Positions 30,450 through 38,172 of a stretch of 64,000 nt of DNA are shown here, one piece after another (position 1 is the stretch's first letter; each line of letters begins with the position of its first letter). Below the pieces are notes generated by a model, which was not told where the DNA came from, searched no databases, and worked only from the letters and a program-made list of their open reading frames with translations. This DNA comes from Pseudomonadota bacterium. Lineage in GTDB: Bacteria > Pseudomonadota > Gammaproteobacteria > Burkholderiales > Sulfuriferulaceae. Where the stretch lies: assembly GCA_021845925.1 (NCBI GenBank), contig JAJZUW010000001.1:117224-181223 (forward strand), read 5' to 3'. A program made the translations under genes and the position numbers.

Positions 30450-31639
30450 TTCATCTGCTGATACAGGTGCTGGATGATCTGCTCGGTGACGGCCGCCGGT
30501 GCGTAATTGCCCTTCGGATCAAGGACGCGGATTTCGGCACGGGTGTCGCTGTTGTTTTCATCCAGTTCGACCTGGTACTGCACCGTGTTGTCGGTCACAT
30601 GTCGCCAGAATGCCAGCTTGTCCAGCCATCCGGTCGACTTCTTGCCTTCCGGTGCCAGGCTCACGAAGTAGACCCCCTTGGTGCGGTCGCGGTCCTGTAC
30701 GGTGAAGTCGGAATGGTCGAGCGCAAGGCCGACACGACGCCAGGCATGATCAAACGGTTCGTCATCGGTCAGGATGGTCGTGCCATCCGCCTTTTTGGCA
30801 ATATGGGCCAGTCCGCTGACGGTTGGCGTGGTGGTTGCGGGTTGCTGGCTGGCAGCCGGAACCTGACCACCCAGCTTTTGCATGATGCCAGTCAGCATTT
30901 CGGCTTCACGATCGGGGCTAGCAGGGGCGATCTGCCAGTGGGTTTCTGTCGAGGCAACCAGGTTGTTGTCGCTCACCTGGGTGGCCACGCGTTCGGTCAC
31001 GAAGACTTCCGTGCGGTCCGGAGTGGCCGGATTGCGTTCGATACGGGTGCGGAACTGTTCTTTCTGGCCGCTCGACCAGAGTCCGGGAACTACTTTGCCC
31101 AGCGTGCGGTGAATCACGTCCTGCGGTAGTTTGCGATCGTCATCCTTCCAGTCGGTTTGCAGAATGCCCCGCTTCTGATCGGTGGTGATCAGCTTGTACC
31201 CCTGGCTTTCCCACCAGCTGACCAGAACCGGCCACACCTTGTCCGCAGGCTGGTTGACCACCAGCCAGCGCTGGCAGCCGTTGTGCTCGAGGCTGATTCC
31301 TTCGGCCGGCAGGGGTTGTACGGTTGACTGTACGGCAGTCGTCTGTTCCGCCGGAGCAGTGCCTTGCACTGCAGCAGCGCTGCCTGTCTGGCCAGCGGCC
31401 TGGCCATTATTGGTCTGGTGGCTGGCCTGGTATTGCGACCAGCTGGCCTCCTTGACAACGTAGTGCTGGCTGGTCTCTGGCGCGCTCAGGTTGGGCGGTA
31501 CTTCGAGCGGATTGACCTGCTTGACGTGATGGTAGTCCACCGGCTCGGAAGAAAACAGGCCGGAAATGGTTGAACAGCCGGTCAGCGTGGTGAGCGTGGC
31601 AGAGCACAGCAAGGCCAGGCGCAGGGAAGACAGTTTCAT
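30446..31639 (-). CDS. bamC: Outer membrane assembly lipoprotein BamC
   Basis: Lipoprotein of the BAM complex that inserts outer-membrane proteins. 397 aa starting MKLSSLRLALL; the lipobox LTGC puts the lipidated Cys at 22. A disordered stretch rich in Gln/Ala/Thr (about 75-115) follows, then two helix-grip domains (about 120-230 and 280-395). It follows dapA by 22 bp, the classical dapA-bamC order. Confidence 0.92.
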   Translation of the reverse strand: MKLSSLRLALLCSATLTTLTGCSTISGLFSSEPVDYHHVKQVNPLEVPPNLSAPETSQHYVVKEASWSQYQASHQTNNGQAAGQTGSAAAVQGTAPAEQTTAVQSTVQPLPAEGISLEHNGCQRWLVVNQPADKVWPVLVSWWESQGYKLITTDQKRGILQTDWKDDDRKLPQDVIHRTLGKVVPGLWSSGQKEQFRTRIERNPATPDRTEVFVTERVATQVSDNNLVASTETHWQIAPASPDREAEMLTGIMQKLGGQVPAASQQPATTTPTVSGLAHIAKKADGTTILTDDEPFDHAWRRVGLALDHSDFTVQDRDRTKGVYFVSLAPEGKKSTGWLDKLAFWRHVTDNTVQYQVELDENNSDTRAEIRVLDPKGNYAPAAVTEQIIQHLYQQMK

Positions 31640-31661
31640 TCTGGAAGATTCCTTGGAAGAT

Positions 31662-32558
31662 TCAGCGGGATTTGTGTTCGGGCAGGGCAATGCCGGCAGC
31701 TTGCAGGGCGGCGCGGACGCGGGAGTGGTTGCTTTCATCCAGCGGAGTCAGCGGCAGACGGATACCGTCGGACATCATGCCCATTTCGGCCAATGCCCAT
31801 TTCACTGGTATCGGATTGGCTTCCACGAACAGATCGGTGTGCAGGGCAAACAGTCGGCGGTTGATCGCGCGGGCCCTGGGCAGGTCGCCAGTCATGGCAG
31901 CCTCGCAAAGTTCGTGCATGGCCTGCGGAGCCACATTGGCAGTGACGGAAATCACGCCATGTCCGCCCAGCAGCATGAACGGCAGAGCGGTTGCATCATC
32001 GCCGGTATACAGGGCGAAATCGGGCGGGGCGCGGTGAATCAGGTCGGTGGCACGCTGCAGGTTGCCGGTCGCGTCTTTCAGTCCGACAATTCCGTCCACC
32101 TCAGCCAGGCGCAGCACCGTGTCGTTGCTGATGTCGCTGACCGTGCGGCCGGGTACGTTGTACAGGATGAGCGGCAGGTCAACAGATTCGGCAATGGCGC
32201 GGAAATGGCGGTACAGGCCTTCCTGTCCAGGTTTGTTGTAATAAGGTGCGACTGAGAGGCTGTAATCGGCGCCATATTCGAAGGCACAGCGGGTGAGTTC
32301 GATTGCTTCGGAGGTCGAGTTTCCGCCAGTGCCGGCAATCACCGGGATGCGGCCGGCCACCCGGTCGACAGTGAAGCGGATCAGTTCGCAATGTTCTTCC
32401 ACATCGACGGTAGGTGATTCGCCGGTCGTGCCAACCACCACCAGAGCATCCGATTGCTGGCCGATATGCCAGTCAATCAGATGGCCGAGGGCTGGATAAT
32501 CGAGGGATCCGTCTGCCGTCATCGGGGTGACGATCGCCACCAGACTGCCTGTGAGCAT
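31662..32558 (-). CDS. dapA: 4-hydroxy-tetrahydrodipicolinate synthase
   Basis: First committed step of lysine and diaminopimelate synthesis. 298 aa; Schiff-base Lys161 in GLKDATGNL, Tyr133 in ILYNVPGRT and the Thr pair in GTTGES (43-48) are all present. It heads the minus-strand unit dapA-bamC-MBL. Confidence 0.97.
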   Translation of the reverse strand: MLTGSLVAIVTPMTADGSLDYPALGHLIDWHIGQQSDALVVVGTTGESPTVDVEEHCELIRFTVDRVAGRIPVIAGTGGNSTSEAIELTRCAFEYGADYSLSVAPYYNKPGQEGLYRHFRAIAESVDLPLILYNVPGRTVSDISNDTVLRLAEVDGIVGLKDATGNLQRATDLIHRAPPDFALYTGDDATALPFMLLGGHGVISVTANVAPQAMHELCEAAMTGDLPRARAINRRLFALHTDLFVEANPIPVKWALAEMGMMSDGIRLPLTPLDESNHSRVRAALQAAGIALPEHKSR

Positions 32559-32690
32559 GGTTTGTTACCTGTTCTGCTTGGTCGGGCGTCCGCAACAGCC
32601 CTGGGGCTGCCATAAGGGCGCAGGTTCGCGGGAATCCGGCAAAGGGTTCCCAAAACGCCAGTTTACCCGAAATCGGCAGGGCTGGAAAAG

Positions 32691-33860
32691 GTGCGTTTGC
32701 CATGCAGCGGGTTTCCGGAGCCATTGCGGGAACTGTCGCAGATGTGTAGCATCGCCCGGGAGTGTCTGCGACAGGAACGTGTGTTGAACGAAAGGGTATT
32801 GCGCGAGCAGCTGGAAGCCTTGTTGCTGAAGGCGCATGAAAATGAAGCCAAGCTGGCCAGGTTCGGTCGTCTGGAACAGCAGCTGATGGCTGCGCGCACC
32901 CTTGTGCAGCTGTTGTGGGTCATTTTGCAGGAACTGCCCGCCAGTTTTGCGCTGGACAGCGTGCGACTGATTCTGGACGATGGTGACGGCGAATGGGCCC
33001 AGGCGCTCGGTATACAGGCTGCCGCATCGTTTTCGGCGCGCGGCCTGATGTTGTGCGAAGACCTCGACTGGTGTGGCGTGTGTGTTGGACCAGACTGGCG
33101 GCCGGTTTTGTCGGGATGGGATGATGGGCATCATGCGTTTCTGGTGGGCGAACAGGATCCGCTGCCGGGGTCTGTGGCGTTGCTGCCGCTGGCCCGCCAG
33201 GGGCGTCTGGTCGGCATTGTCAGTCTGTTGTCGCACGACCGTCACCGCTTTCAGAACGAAGATGGCACATGGTTTCTGGAACGGCTGGCTTCGTTCATGC
33301 TCATGTGTCTTGAAAATGCGCTGTACTACGAAAAACTCGAACGTTCCAGCTGGCTCGACGGACTCACCCAGGTCAACAACCGGCGCTATTTTGATGTTCG
33401 TCTCCAGGAAGCCGCCAGTCATGCCTTGCGTCACCAGCAGCCGCTGAGTCTGCTGATTTTCGATCTCGACTGGTTCAAGCGGGTTAACGACCAGTGGGGG
33501 CATCAGGCCGGTGACCGCGTATTGCAGCAGGCGGCCCAGCTGATGCGCTCGATGCTGCGCAGCAGCGACAGCTTTGCCCGTTATGGCGGCGAAGAGTTTG
33601 TGGCATTGTTGCCGGATACCGATGTGGATTCGGCTACCGAAATCGCCGGCCGCGTATTGCGGGCAATAGCCGGATTTTCATTTCAGATTGATGCTGAGGA
33701 ACCATTGTCCATGACGGTGTCGATTGGCGTTGCACCGCTGGAGGCCGGTGCCGGCGATCAGCCGGCGGTAGTTGCCGGACGCCTGGTGGCGCATGCCGAT
33801 GCGGCGCTCTATCGCGCCAAGGAGGCAGGTCGCAACGGTGTAGTGGTGCATGCATCATGA
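32691..33860 (+). CDS. DUF484-like/GAF-type sensor fused to a GGDEF diguanylate cyclase
   Basis: 389-aa soluble protein. Residues about 20-80 form a coiled coil with a DUF484-like pattern, 80-210 a GAF-like sensor region, and 215-385 the GGDEF domain with GGEEF at 299-303. An RxxD inhibitory site (RSSD, 290-293) precedes it, so it should make c-di-GMP and be product-inhibited. A GTG start at 32691 is used here; the ATG at 32742 is an alternative. The scpA start overlaps its stop by 4 nt. Confidence 0.92.
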   Translation: MRLPCSGFPEPLRELSQMCSIARECLRQERVLNERVLREQLEALLLKAHENEAKLARFGRLEQQLMAARTLVQLLWVILQELPASFALDSVRLILDDGDGEWAQALGIQAAASFSARGLMLCEDLDWCGVCVGPDWRPVLSGWDDGHHAFLVGEQDPLPGSVALLPLARQGRLVGIVSLLSHDRHRFQNEDGTWFLERLASFMLMCLENALYYEKLERSSWLDGLTQVNNRRYFDVRLQEAASHALRHQQPLSLLIFDLDWFKRVNDQWGHQAGDRVLQQAAQLMRSMLRSSDSFARYGGEEFVALLPDTDVDSATEIAGRVLRAIAGFSFQIDAEEPLSMTVSIGVAPLEAGAGDQPAVVAGRLVAHADAALYRAKEAGRNGVVVHAS

Positions 33861-34681
33861 CGGAACATTCATCCGTTCAGGGCGCTCTGGCGCTAGTCGA
33901 TGGCCAGCCGTTGACTGAGTGCCCGGCCGATCTCTACATTCCGCCGGAAGCGCTGGAAGTTTATCTGGACCGTTTTGAGGGGCCGCTCGATCTGCTGTCC
34001 TGGCTGATCCGCCGTCACCGGATGAATGTGCTGGATATCCCGATGGCCGAACTGACGGCGCAATACATGAAATATGTCGGCTGGATGCAAAGTCGTCGGC
34101 TGGAACTGGCGGCAGACTATCTGGTCATGGCGGTCTGGCTGATTGAAATCAAGTCCCGCATGCTGTTGCCGCGACCTGATGTCGATGCGGCAGATGGAGA
34201 AGAAGACGATCCGCGCGCCCGGCTGGTCAGAAAACTGATCGAATACGAACACATGCGGCTGGCTGCCGAACGGCTGGATGCGCTGCCCTGGCTGGAGCGT
34301 GATCACTGGTCAGCGGCGGCTGTCATGCTGTTGCCGGATGCCAGGCCGCCTCTGGTCAGCGCACTGGATCTCGAATCAGCCTGGCAAGACCTGTTGCAGC
34401 GAACCGGTCTGAAAAAACACCATCGGGCCGCACGCAAGGAACTGTCGGTGCGTGAAGCCATGGGGCGCCTGCTCAATCGCTTGCAGGGCGACCTGTTCAT
34501 CGATCTGGCCGGTCTGGTGGCCGAATGGTCTGGTGACCCCGGTCAGGCTGCATCACGCTGGGTGGTCAATCTGCTGGCGGTGCTGGAGCTGGCGCGCGAA
34601 CAGCAGGTAGAACTTGTGCAGAACGAAGCGTTTGCGCCCATTTATCTGCGCCTGGCAGAAGGAGCCCGCCATGTTGCATGA
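33857..34681 (+). CDS. scpA: Segregation and condensation protein A
   Basis: Kleisin subunit of SMC-ScpAB condensin. 274 aa; the N-terminal signature YLDRFEGPLDLLSWLIRRHRM (SMC neck contact) and the ADYLVMAVWLIEIKSRMLLP helix are typical; the C-terminal winged helix binds the SMC head. Overlaps the GGDEF gene by 4 nt and scpB by 11 nt. Confidence 0.96.
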   Translation: MTEHSSVQGALALVDGQPLTECPADLYIPPEALEVYLDRFEGPLDLLSWLIRRHRMNVLDIPMAELTAQYMKYVGWMQSRRLELAADYLVMAVWLIEIKSRMLLPRPDVDAADGEEDDPRARLVRKLIEYEHMRLAAERLDALPWLERDHWSAAAVMLLPDARPPLVSALDLESAWQDLLQRTGLKKHHRAARKELSVREAMGRLLNRLQGDLFIDLAGLVAEWSGDPGQAASRWVVNLLAVLELAREQQVELVQNEAFAPIYLRLAEGARHVA

Positions 34682-35252
34682 TACCCCGGCCGGATTGCGT
34701 CGCGTGCTGGAGGCATTGCTGCTGTCCAGCTCAACCCCGCTCGATCTGGACCGCATTTCTCTTGCACTGGGCGAAGATCTGGCAACGGACGTATTGCGCC
34801 GTACCCTTGACGAACTGCGCGATGAATGGCGCGATCGTCAGCTTGAACTGGTGCGGGTTGCCGAAGGCTGGCGCTTTCAGACCCGCCCGCAGATGCAGCT
34901 TTATGTCGAACGCCTGCTGGCTGAAAAACCGGCGCGCTATTCGCGTGCAGTGATGGAAATTCTGGCCATCATCGCCTACAAACAGCCTGTGACACGTGGT
35001 GACATCGAGGAGATTCGTGGCGTGGCAGTCAATGCCCAGCATTTGCGCACTCTCGAGCAACGAGGCTGGATCCGGGTGGCCGGTCATCGCAACGTGCCGG
35101 GCCGGCCCGAGCTTTTTGTGACGACACCATCGTTTCTGTCCGATTTGGGCCTGCGTTCGCTGGACGAATTGCCCATGCTGCAGGGTGAAGACGGGCCGGT
35201 GACGCCCAATCCGGCCAATGCGGAGCTGGATCTGGATGCGGATGCCGGCTGA
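34671..35252 (+). CDS. scpB: Segregation and condensation protein B
   Basis: Dimeric winged-helix partner of ScpA. 193 aa starting MLHDTPAGLRRVLEALLL inside the scpA end. The second winged helix contains EILAIIAYKQPVTRGDIEEIRGV and GWIRVAGHRNVPGRPELF, both family hallmarks. In related genomes rluB normally follows; here an accessory segment intervenes. Confidence 0.96.
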   Translation: MLHDTPAGLRRVLEALLLSSSTPLDLDRISLALGEDLATDVLRRTLDELRDEWRDRQLELVRVAEGWRFQTRPQMQLYVERLLAEKPARYSRAVMEILAIIAYKQPVTRGDIEEIRGVAVNAQHLRTLEQRGWIRVAGHRNVPGRPELFVTTPSFLSDLGLRSLDELPMLQGEDGPVTPNPANAELDLDADAG

Positions 35253-35665
35253 CCAAACCTTCGTAAGCGCCAGGCCACCCCACCTTCGTAAGCGCCCGCC
35301 ACCACCCCACCTTCGTAAGTGCCCGCCCAGCCTACCACCTTCGTCATTCTGCGCGGAGCGAAGCGAAGTCGCAGAATCTCACATGGCGTATGAACAAGAA
35401 GTGCAGATTCCGCAACTACGCGCGGAATGACGAAACCCCCAACGCAACTACGCACGGAATGACGATCCCTTCAACAGGTCAGCAAGCGTCCAGCAACCAC
35501 CCCACCTTCGTAAGTGCCCGGCCAGCCCAACACCTTCGTCATTCTGCGCGGAGCGAAGCGAAGTCGCAGAATCTCGCATGGCGTATGAACAAGAAGTGCA
35601 GATTCCGCGACTACGCGCGGAATGACGAAACCCCCAACGCGACTACGGACGCTGATGCCGAATAG
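35253..35665. repeat. Palindromic repeat field downstream of scpB
   Basis: Four copies of CCTTCGTAAG(C/T)GCC occur between 35265 and 35520. A unit of about 150 bp is present twice with a 195-bp period (about 35301-35452 and 35496-35647), differing at only a few bases. Each unit holds two hairpin-forming parts (ATTCTGCG...CGCAGAAT and ATTCCGC...GCGGAAT). This resembles REP/dRS3-like intergenic elements rather than coding DNA. Short ORFs here are translations of the palindromes. Confidence 0.75.
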
Positions 35666-36023
35666 GATGACAGTGGTCATGTGTCCGAAAGCCACCAGCC
35701 CGGTGCCGGCTGTCTGATTTTCGGCGCATCAGCAGAGTTGTCCGAGGATCTCTGATCGGCGGAAAGTGATTAGCGCTTTCCAGGCGCATTCTGTCGCGCG
35801 ACTTTCTACATCGTCTCATCGTTTGATGGTTTGCCGCGATCGGTGACCCGGCGGTTCGGATGGCAGAGGCAATTTTGCCTGAATCGGAGATTTTGCAGGG
35901 ATGACTATGTCACTGAGTCCTTCATGCAGGAATCGGAGTAGACGGCGACCAGCATCAACCCTGATCTGGGGTGCATGACTTGCACCGATCGGTTCAATCA
36001 GAAGGGATATAATGAGGCGCACC
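35666..36023. other. Intergenic stretch without a supported gene
   Basis: About 360 bp between the repeat field and the candidate RNA. It holds the left 15-bp direct repeat (35786-35800). A 75-codon minus-strand ORF (35816-36043) has no recognisable domain and starts inside a hairpin. A TATAAT at 36008-36013 on the plus strand has no good -35. Confidence 0.5.
35786..35800 (+). repeat. Left copy of 15-bp direct repeat
   Basis: GCATTCTGTCGCGCG, identical to 38114-38128. Flanking bases differ on both sides, so this is a discrete repeat. Possible attachment-site or duplication footprint. Confidence 0.5.
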
Positions 36024-36088
36024 ACAAAGAGAAACGCCTCCACGAAGGAGGCGTTGGACCGGAGATCCGATCTCCGGCGGGGTTAACG
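36024..36088 (-). ncRNA. Candidate small RNA with two hairpins and a terminator
   Basis: From a predicted start near 36088 on the minus strand the transcript folds CCGGAGAT/ATCTCCGG (8-bp stem, 36077-36059), then AACGCCTCC/GGAGGCGTT (9-bp stem, 36055-36033) with a TTCG-containing loop, followed by TCTCTTTG, a terminator-like tail. A consensus sigma-70 promoter lies directly upstream. The result would be a stable RNA of about 65 nt, divergent from the NYN gene. It could instead be a leader for a 75-codon ORF downstream. No Rfam family is recognised. Confidence 0.5.
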
Positions 36089-36094
36089 TAGAAA

Positions 36095-36122
36095 ATTATA
36101 CAGGGCGCCTGGTTTCTGTCAA
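36095..36122 (-). promoter_or_regulatory. Consensus sigma-70 promoter for the candidate small RNA
   Basis: Minus strand: TTGACA (36122-36117), 16 nt, TATAAT (36100-36095). Both hexamers are perfect, the best promoter seen in the window, yet it points away from any convincing gene. Confidence 0.65.
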
Positions 36123-36145
36123 GCAGGCGTGGTCGAGGGCAGCTG

Positions 36146-36769
36146 ATGCAACGTGTTGTGGTCTACGTCGATGGTTTTAATCTGTATTTTGGATTGCGCA
36201 GCAAAGGTTGGAAAAAGTATTACTGGCTGGATTTGCTTGCTTTGGCAACGTCGTTGCTAAAAGAAAATCAGCAAGAGCTGATTCAGGTGCATTACTTTAC
36301 GTCGCGGATTTGTGACAATGGCCGCAATTCTGAAGATATACAGCGTCAAACAACGTACCTTGAGGCGTTAGCCACCTTTCCGAAGGTCGTGTCGCACTTC
36401 GGACACTATCTGGAAAAACCAAGGCTGTGCAAGACGTGTGGTGCCAAGTGGAAGGATTACGAAGAAAAAATGACCGATGTGAATATCGCAGTACAAATGT
36501 TGACTGATGCTTTTGAGGATCATTTCGACACAGCTTTGCTGGTATCTGGGGATAGCGATCTGACGACACCGGTCAGCCGGATACTTGCGCGATTTCCTGA
36601 CAAAAAGATCATTGTCGCACTACCACCAAATCGGCGTTCACATCAGTTGACTAAGGCTGCAACTGGTTATTTTGTCATCAACGAAACTGCATTCCGACGT
36701 AGTCAGTTGCCAATGGAAGTGCAGCGTGCTGATGGATACGTATTGCAACGACCCATATATTGGAAATAA
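36146..36769 (+). CDS. NYN domain protein (PIN-like ribonuclease fold)
   Basis: 207 aa, LabA/DUF88-type NYN domain. The acidic catalytic set of PIN-like nucleases is present: D9 in YVDGFNLYF, D111 in KMTDVNIAV, and D136/D138 in SGDSDLTTPV. A CxxC pair (C95, C98, CKTCGAKW) in a loop before KMTD may bind zinc. The start follows GAGGG by 6 nt. The gene is more AT-rich than its flanks. The family acts as metal-dependent RNases and recurs in defence and toxin settings; an RNase role here is inferred. SIR2-like gene lies about 200 bp downstream. Confidence 0.9.
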   Translation: MQRVVVYVDGFNLYFGLRSKGWKKYYWLDLLALATSLLKENQQELIQVHYFTSRICDNGRNSEDIQRQTTYLEALATFPKVVSHFGHYLEKPRLCKTCGAKWKDYEEKMTDVNIAVQMLTDAFEDHFDTALLVSGDSDLTTPVSRILARFPDKKIIVALPPNRRSHQLTKAATGYFVINETAFRRSQLPMEVQRADGYVLQRPIYWK

Positions 36770-36772
36770 AAA

Positions 36773-36907
36773 ATGCCATCAGTCAACCAACATCTCGAGA
36801 CTCAACATGCTTTCTGCAACTTGTGTGGTCGGAATGCGCGCCATAACTTGCTGCAAAGAGGCGAAAACGTGGGGAATGGTGGCTTTGTCGAATCGTTTTC
36901 GCGCTGA
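36773..36907 (+). CDS. Possible 44-aa protein with a CxxC pair
   Basis: Starts 4 nt after the NYN stop: MPSVNQHLETQHAFCNLCGR... The CNLCGR pair resembles half a zinc ribbon. No ribosome site is visible and no family is recognised; it may be chance or the remnant of a longer gene. The remaining 70 bp before the SIR2-like gene show nothing clear. Confidence 0.3.
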   Translation: MPSVNQHLETQHAFCNLCGRNARHNLLQRGENVGNGGFVESFSR

Positions 36908-36980
36908 TAACTGCTTCAATGTAACAGCTGCTAACGAGTTGATTTTTTGGTGTGGCTAGAAAAGCGAGTGACTGCTTGAC

Positions 36981-37994
36981 ATGAGAACAAATTTATTTTT
37001 TCTGGGTGCGGGATTTTCTGCGGACGCGGGTCTGCCTGTATCCAACAGTTTTATGAACTCAATGCGTAACGCTGGGAAGAATTATTTTTTGGAAAAAACT
37101 CCGCCATCGCTTAATGTGCCAATACGTGAGTTTCTTGGTTATCAGGATGGAAAAAAAGAAATTTTTGATTCGGCATTGATAAGTAATATTGAATTCTGGT
37201 TAAGTCTTGTTTCTGCGAAATCCTTGGGTGGTATATCTAATCGGGGATTTACAAAACTCCAGATGCAGGTCGCAATTTCACAAACAATCGAGCATTGTGT
37301 ATCCGGTCTTTCGCCAGAAAATGAAAATTATGTCGATTCGTTCGTGAACAAGTTCGGCAAAAATTCAACTGTCATCACATTTAATTATGATGATCTGGTT
37401 GAGCGCGCTTGTGATCGCAATGATATGCGTTACCGCTATGGATTTAAAATACATGGTTTTGATTCAAAATTTACCGTTTATTTCCACAATAGAAAATTCG
37501 ATCCTGATGAAAACCCATCGAGTTTTCCAATATTCAAGTTGCATGGATCATATAACTGGATTGTGAAAAACAACACGAACAATATTTTTGTTGTAAGCGA
37601 TATGAATGGTTTTTTTAGGGATTCTTGTTTTTGGGAACAAGATTGGACTGGATACGGCTTTGTTATTGAACCACCCACAATCGACAAGATTTATGCTGCT
37701 CCTGTTCTATCTCAGGTGTGGGGCGTGTCTTATGATGCTTTGACCACGGCGGAAAATATCGTTGTCATCGGATATTCGTTTCCAGAAAATGACGGCTATG
37801 TCAAATATTTATTAATGGCCGCGTTGGCTGAAAATGAACAACTCAAAAGTTTCATTGTTGTTGATCCGTATTGTGATGATTTGTATAAATCAAGAATAAA
37901 GTGGTTGATCAATTTGCTCGAAAGAAAAGGCATACAAATCCAATTTTGCAAGAAAACTGCAAGATCCTGGGTTGAGGCTAATTCTGCTCGTTAA
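36981..37994 (+). CDS. SIR2-like domain protein (putative NADase)
   Basis: 337 aa. GAGFSADAGLP (9-19) is the NAD-binding start of SIR2-like proteins; TFNYDDLVERA (133-143) supplies the N/D pair, and KLHGSYNW (186-193) the catalytic-type His. GYSFPENDGYVKYLL (264-278) is typical of the SIR2_2 family. There are no zinc-ribbon Cys pairs of a deacetylase, so NAD hydrolysis, as in several phage-defence effectors, is more likely than deacetylation. It is the most AT-rich gene of the window, which suggests transfer. No HerA, Argonaute or TIR partner is adjacent; the NYN gene is the only candidate partner. Function is inferred. Confidence 0.9.
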   Translation: MRTNLFFLGAGFSADAGLPVSNSFMNSMRNAGKNYFLEKTPPSLNVPIREFLGYQDGKKEIFDSALISNIEFWLSLVSAKSLGGISNRGFTKLQMQVAISQTIEHCVSGLSPENENYVDSFVNKFGKNSTVITFNYDDLVERACDRNDMRYRYGFKIHGFDSKFTVYFHNRKFDPDENPSSFPIFKLHGSYNWIVKNNTNNIFVVSDMNGFFRDSCFWEQDWTGYGFVIEPPTIDKIYAAPVLSQVWGVSYDALTTAENIVVIGYSFPENDGYVKYLLMAALAENEQLKSFIVVDPYCDDLYKSRIKWLINLLERKGIQIQFCKKTARSWVEANSAR

Positions 37995-38113
37995 TGTCAT
38001 TATACATCTCTTATACCAACCAAGTTTTGAGTGTTCGTAATATCTAGTGCCGAATTTCATGTTGAAGGCGGCATCCGGATAATCGGTGGCTGGATCTGTT
38101 TCGACAACAGCCA

Positions 38114-38128
38114 GCATTCTGTCGCGCG
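38114..38128 (+). repeat. Right copy of 15-bp direct repeat
   Basis: GCATTCTGTCGCGCG, identical to 35786-35800. It lies 45 bp before rluB, just upstream of a TATAAT (38134-38139) that may be the rluB -10 box. Confidence 0.5.
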
Positions 38129-38133
38129 TCACG

Positions 38134-38139
38134 CTATAA
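38134..38139 (+). promoter_or_regulatory. Likely -10 box of rluB
   Basis: TATAAT about 34 nt before the rluB ATG. No convincing -35 at the right spacing; the right direct repeat occupies that space. Confidence 0.35.
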
Positions 38140-38172
38140 TGCCATCATCTTCCGTTCTTCCCGACCCTTACT

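Larger units (their letters stand above)
35786..38128. mobile_element. AT-rich accessory segment inserted between scpB and rluB
   Basis: Bracketed by a perfect 15-bp direct repeat. It carries a NYN-domain gene, a tiny ORF, a SIR2-like gene and a candidate minus-strand RNA. Base composition drops clearly from that of the flanks, most strongly in the SIR2-like gene, and codon use follows. scpB-rluB are neighbours in many proteobacteria. No integrase or transposase is present, so the mode of entry is unknown; homologous or site-specific exchange at a hotspot is possible. Confidence 0.55.

Noticed and set aside
35265-35520. CRISPR-like array of CCTTCGTAAG(C/T)GCC copies
   Set aside because: Spacing is irregular, the repeat is only about 14 nt, spacers are themselves repeated and no cas gene is present.
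35084-35695. Short ORFs reading ...IPRVVAESALLVHTPCEIL... in both repeat units
   Set aside because: They are translations of the palindromic repeats and recur only because the DNA recurs.
35986-36005. GGTTCAATC resembling a tRNA T-loop near the left edge of the island
   Set aside because: The flanking bases cannot form a T-stem or acceptor stem, and no anticodon arm is present.
35816-36043. 75-codon minus-strand ORF after the candidate RNA
   Set aside because: It starts inside the terminator-like hairpin, has no ribosome site and no recognisable domain.
36672-36959. 95-codon ORF overlapping the NYN gene end
   Set aside because: It lies largely in another frame of the NYN gene, has no ribosome site and no family resemblance.
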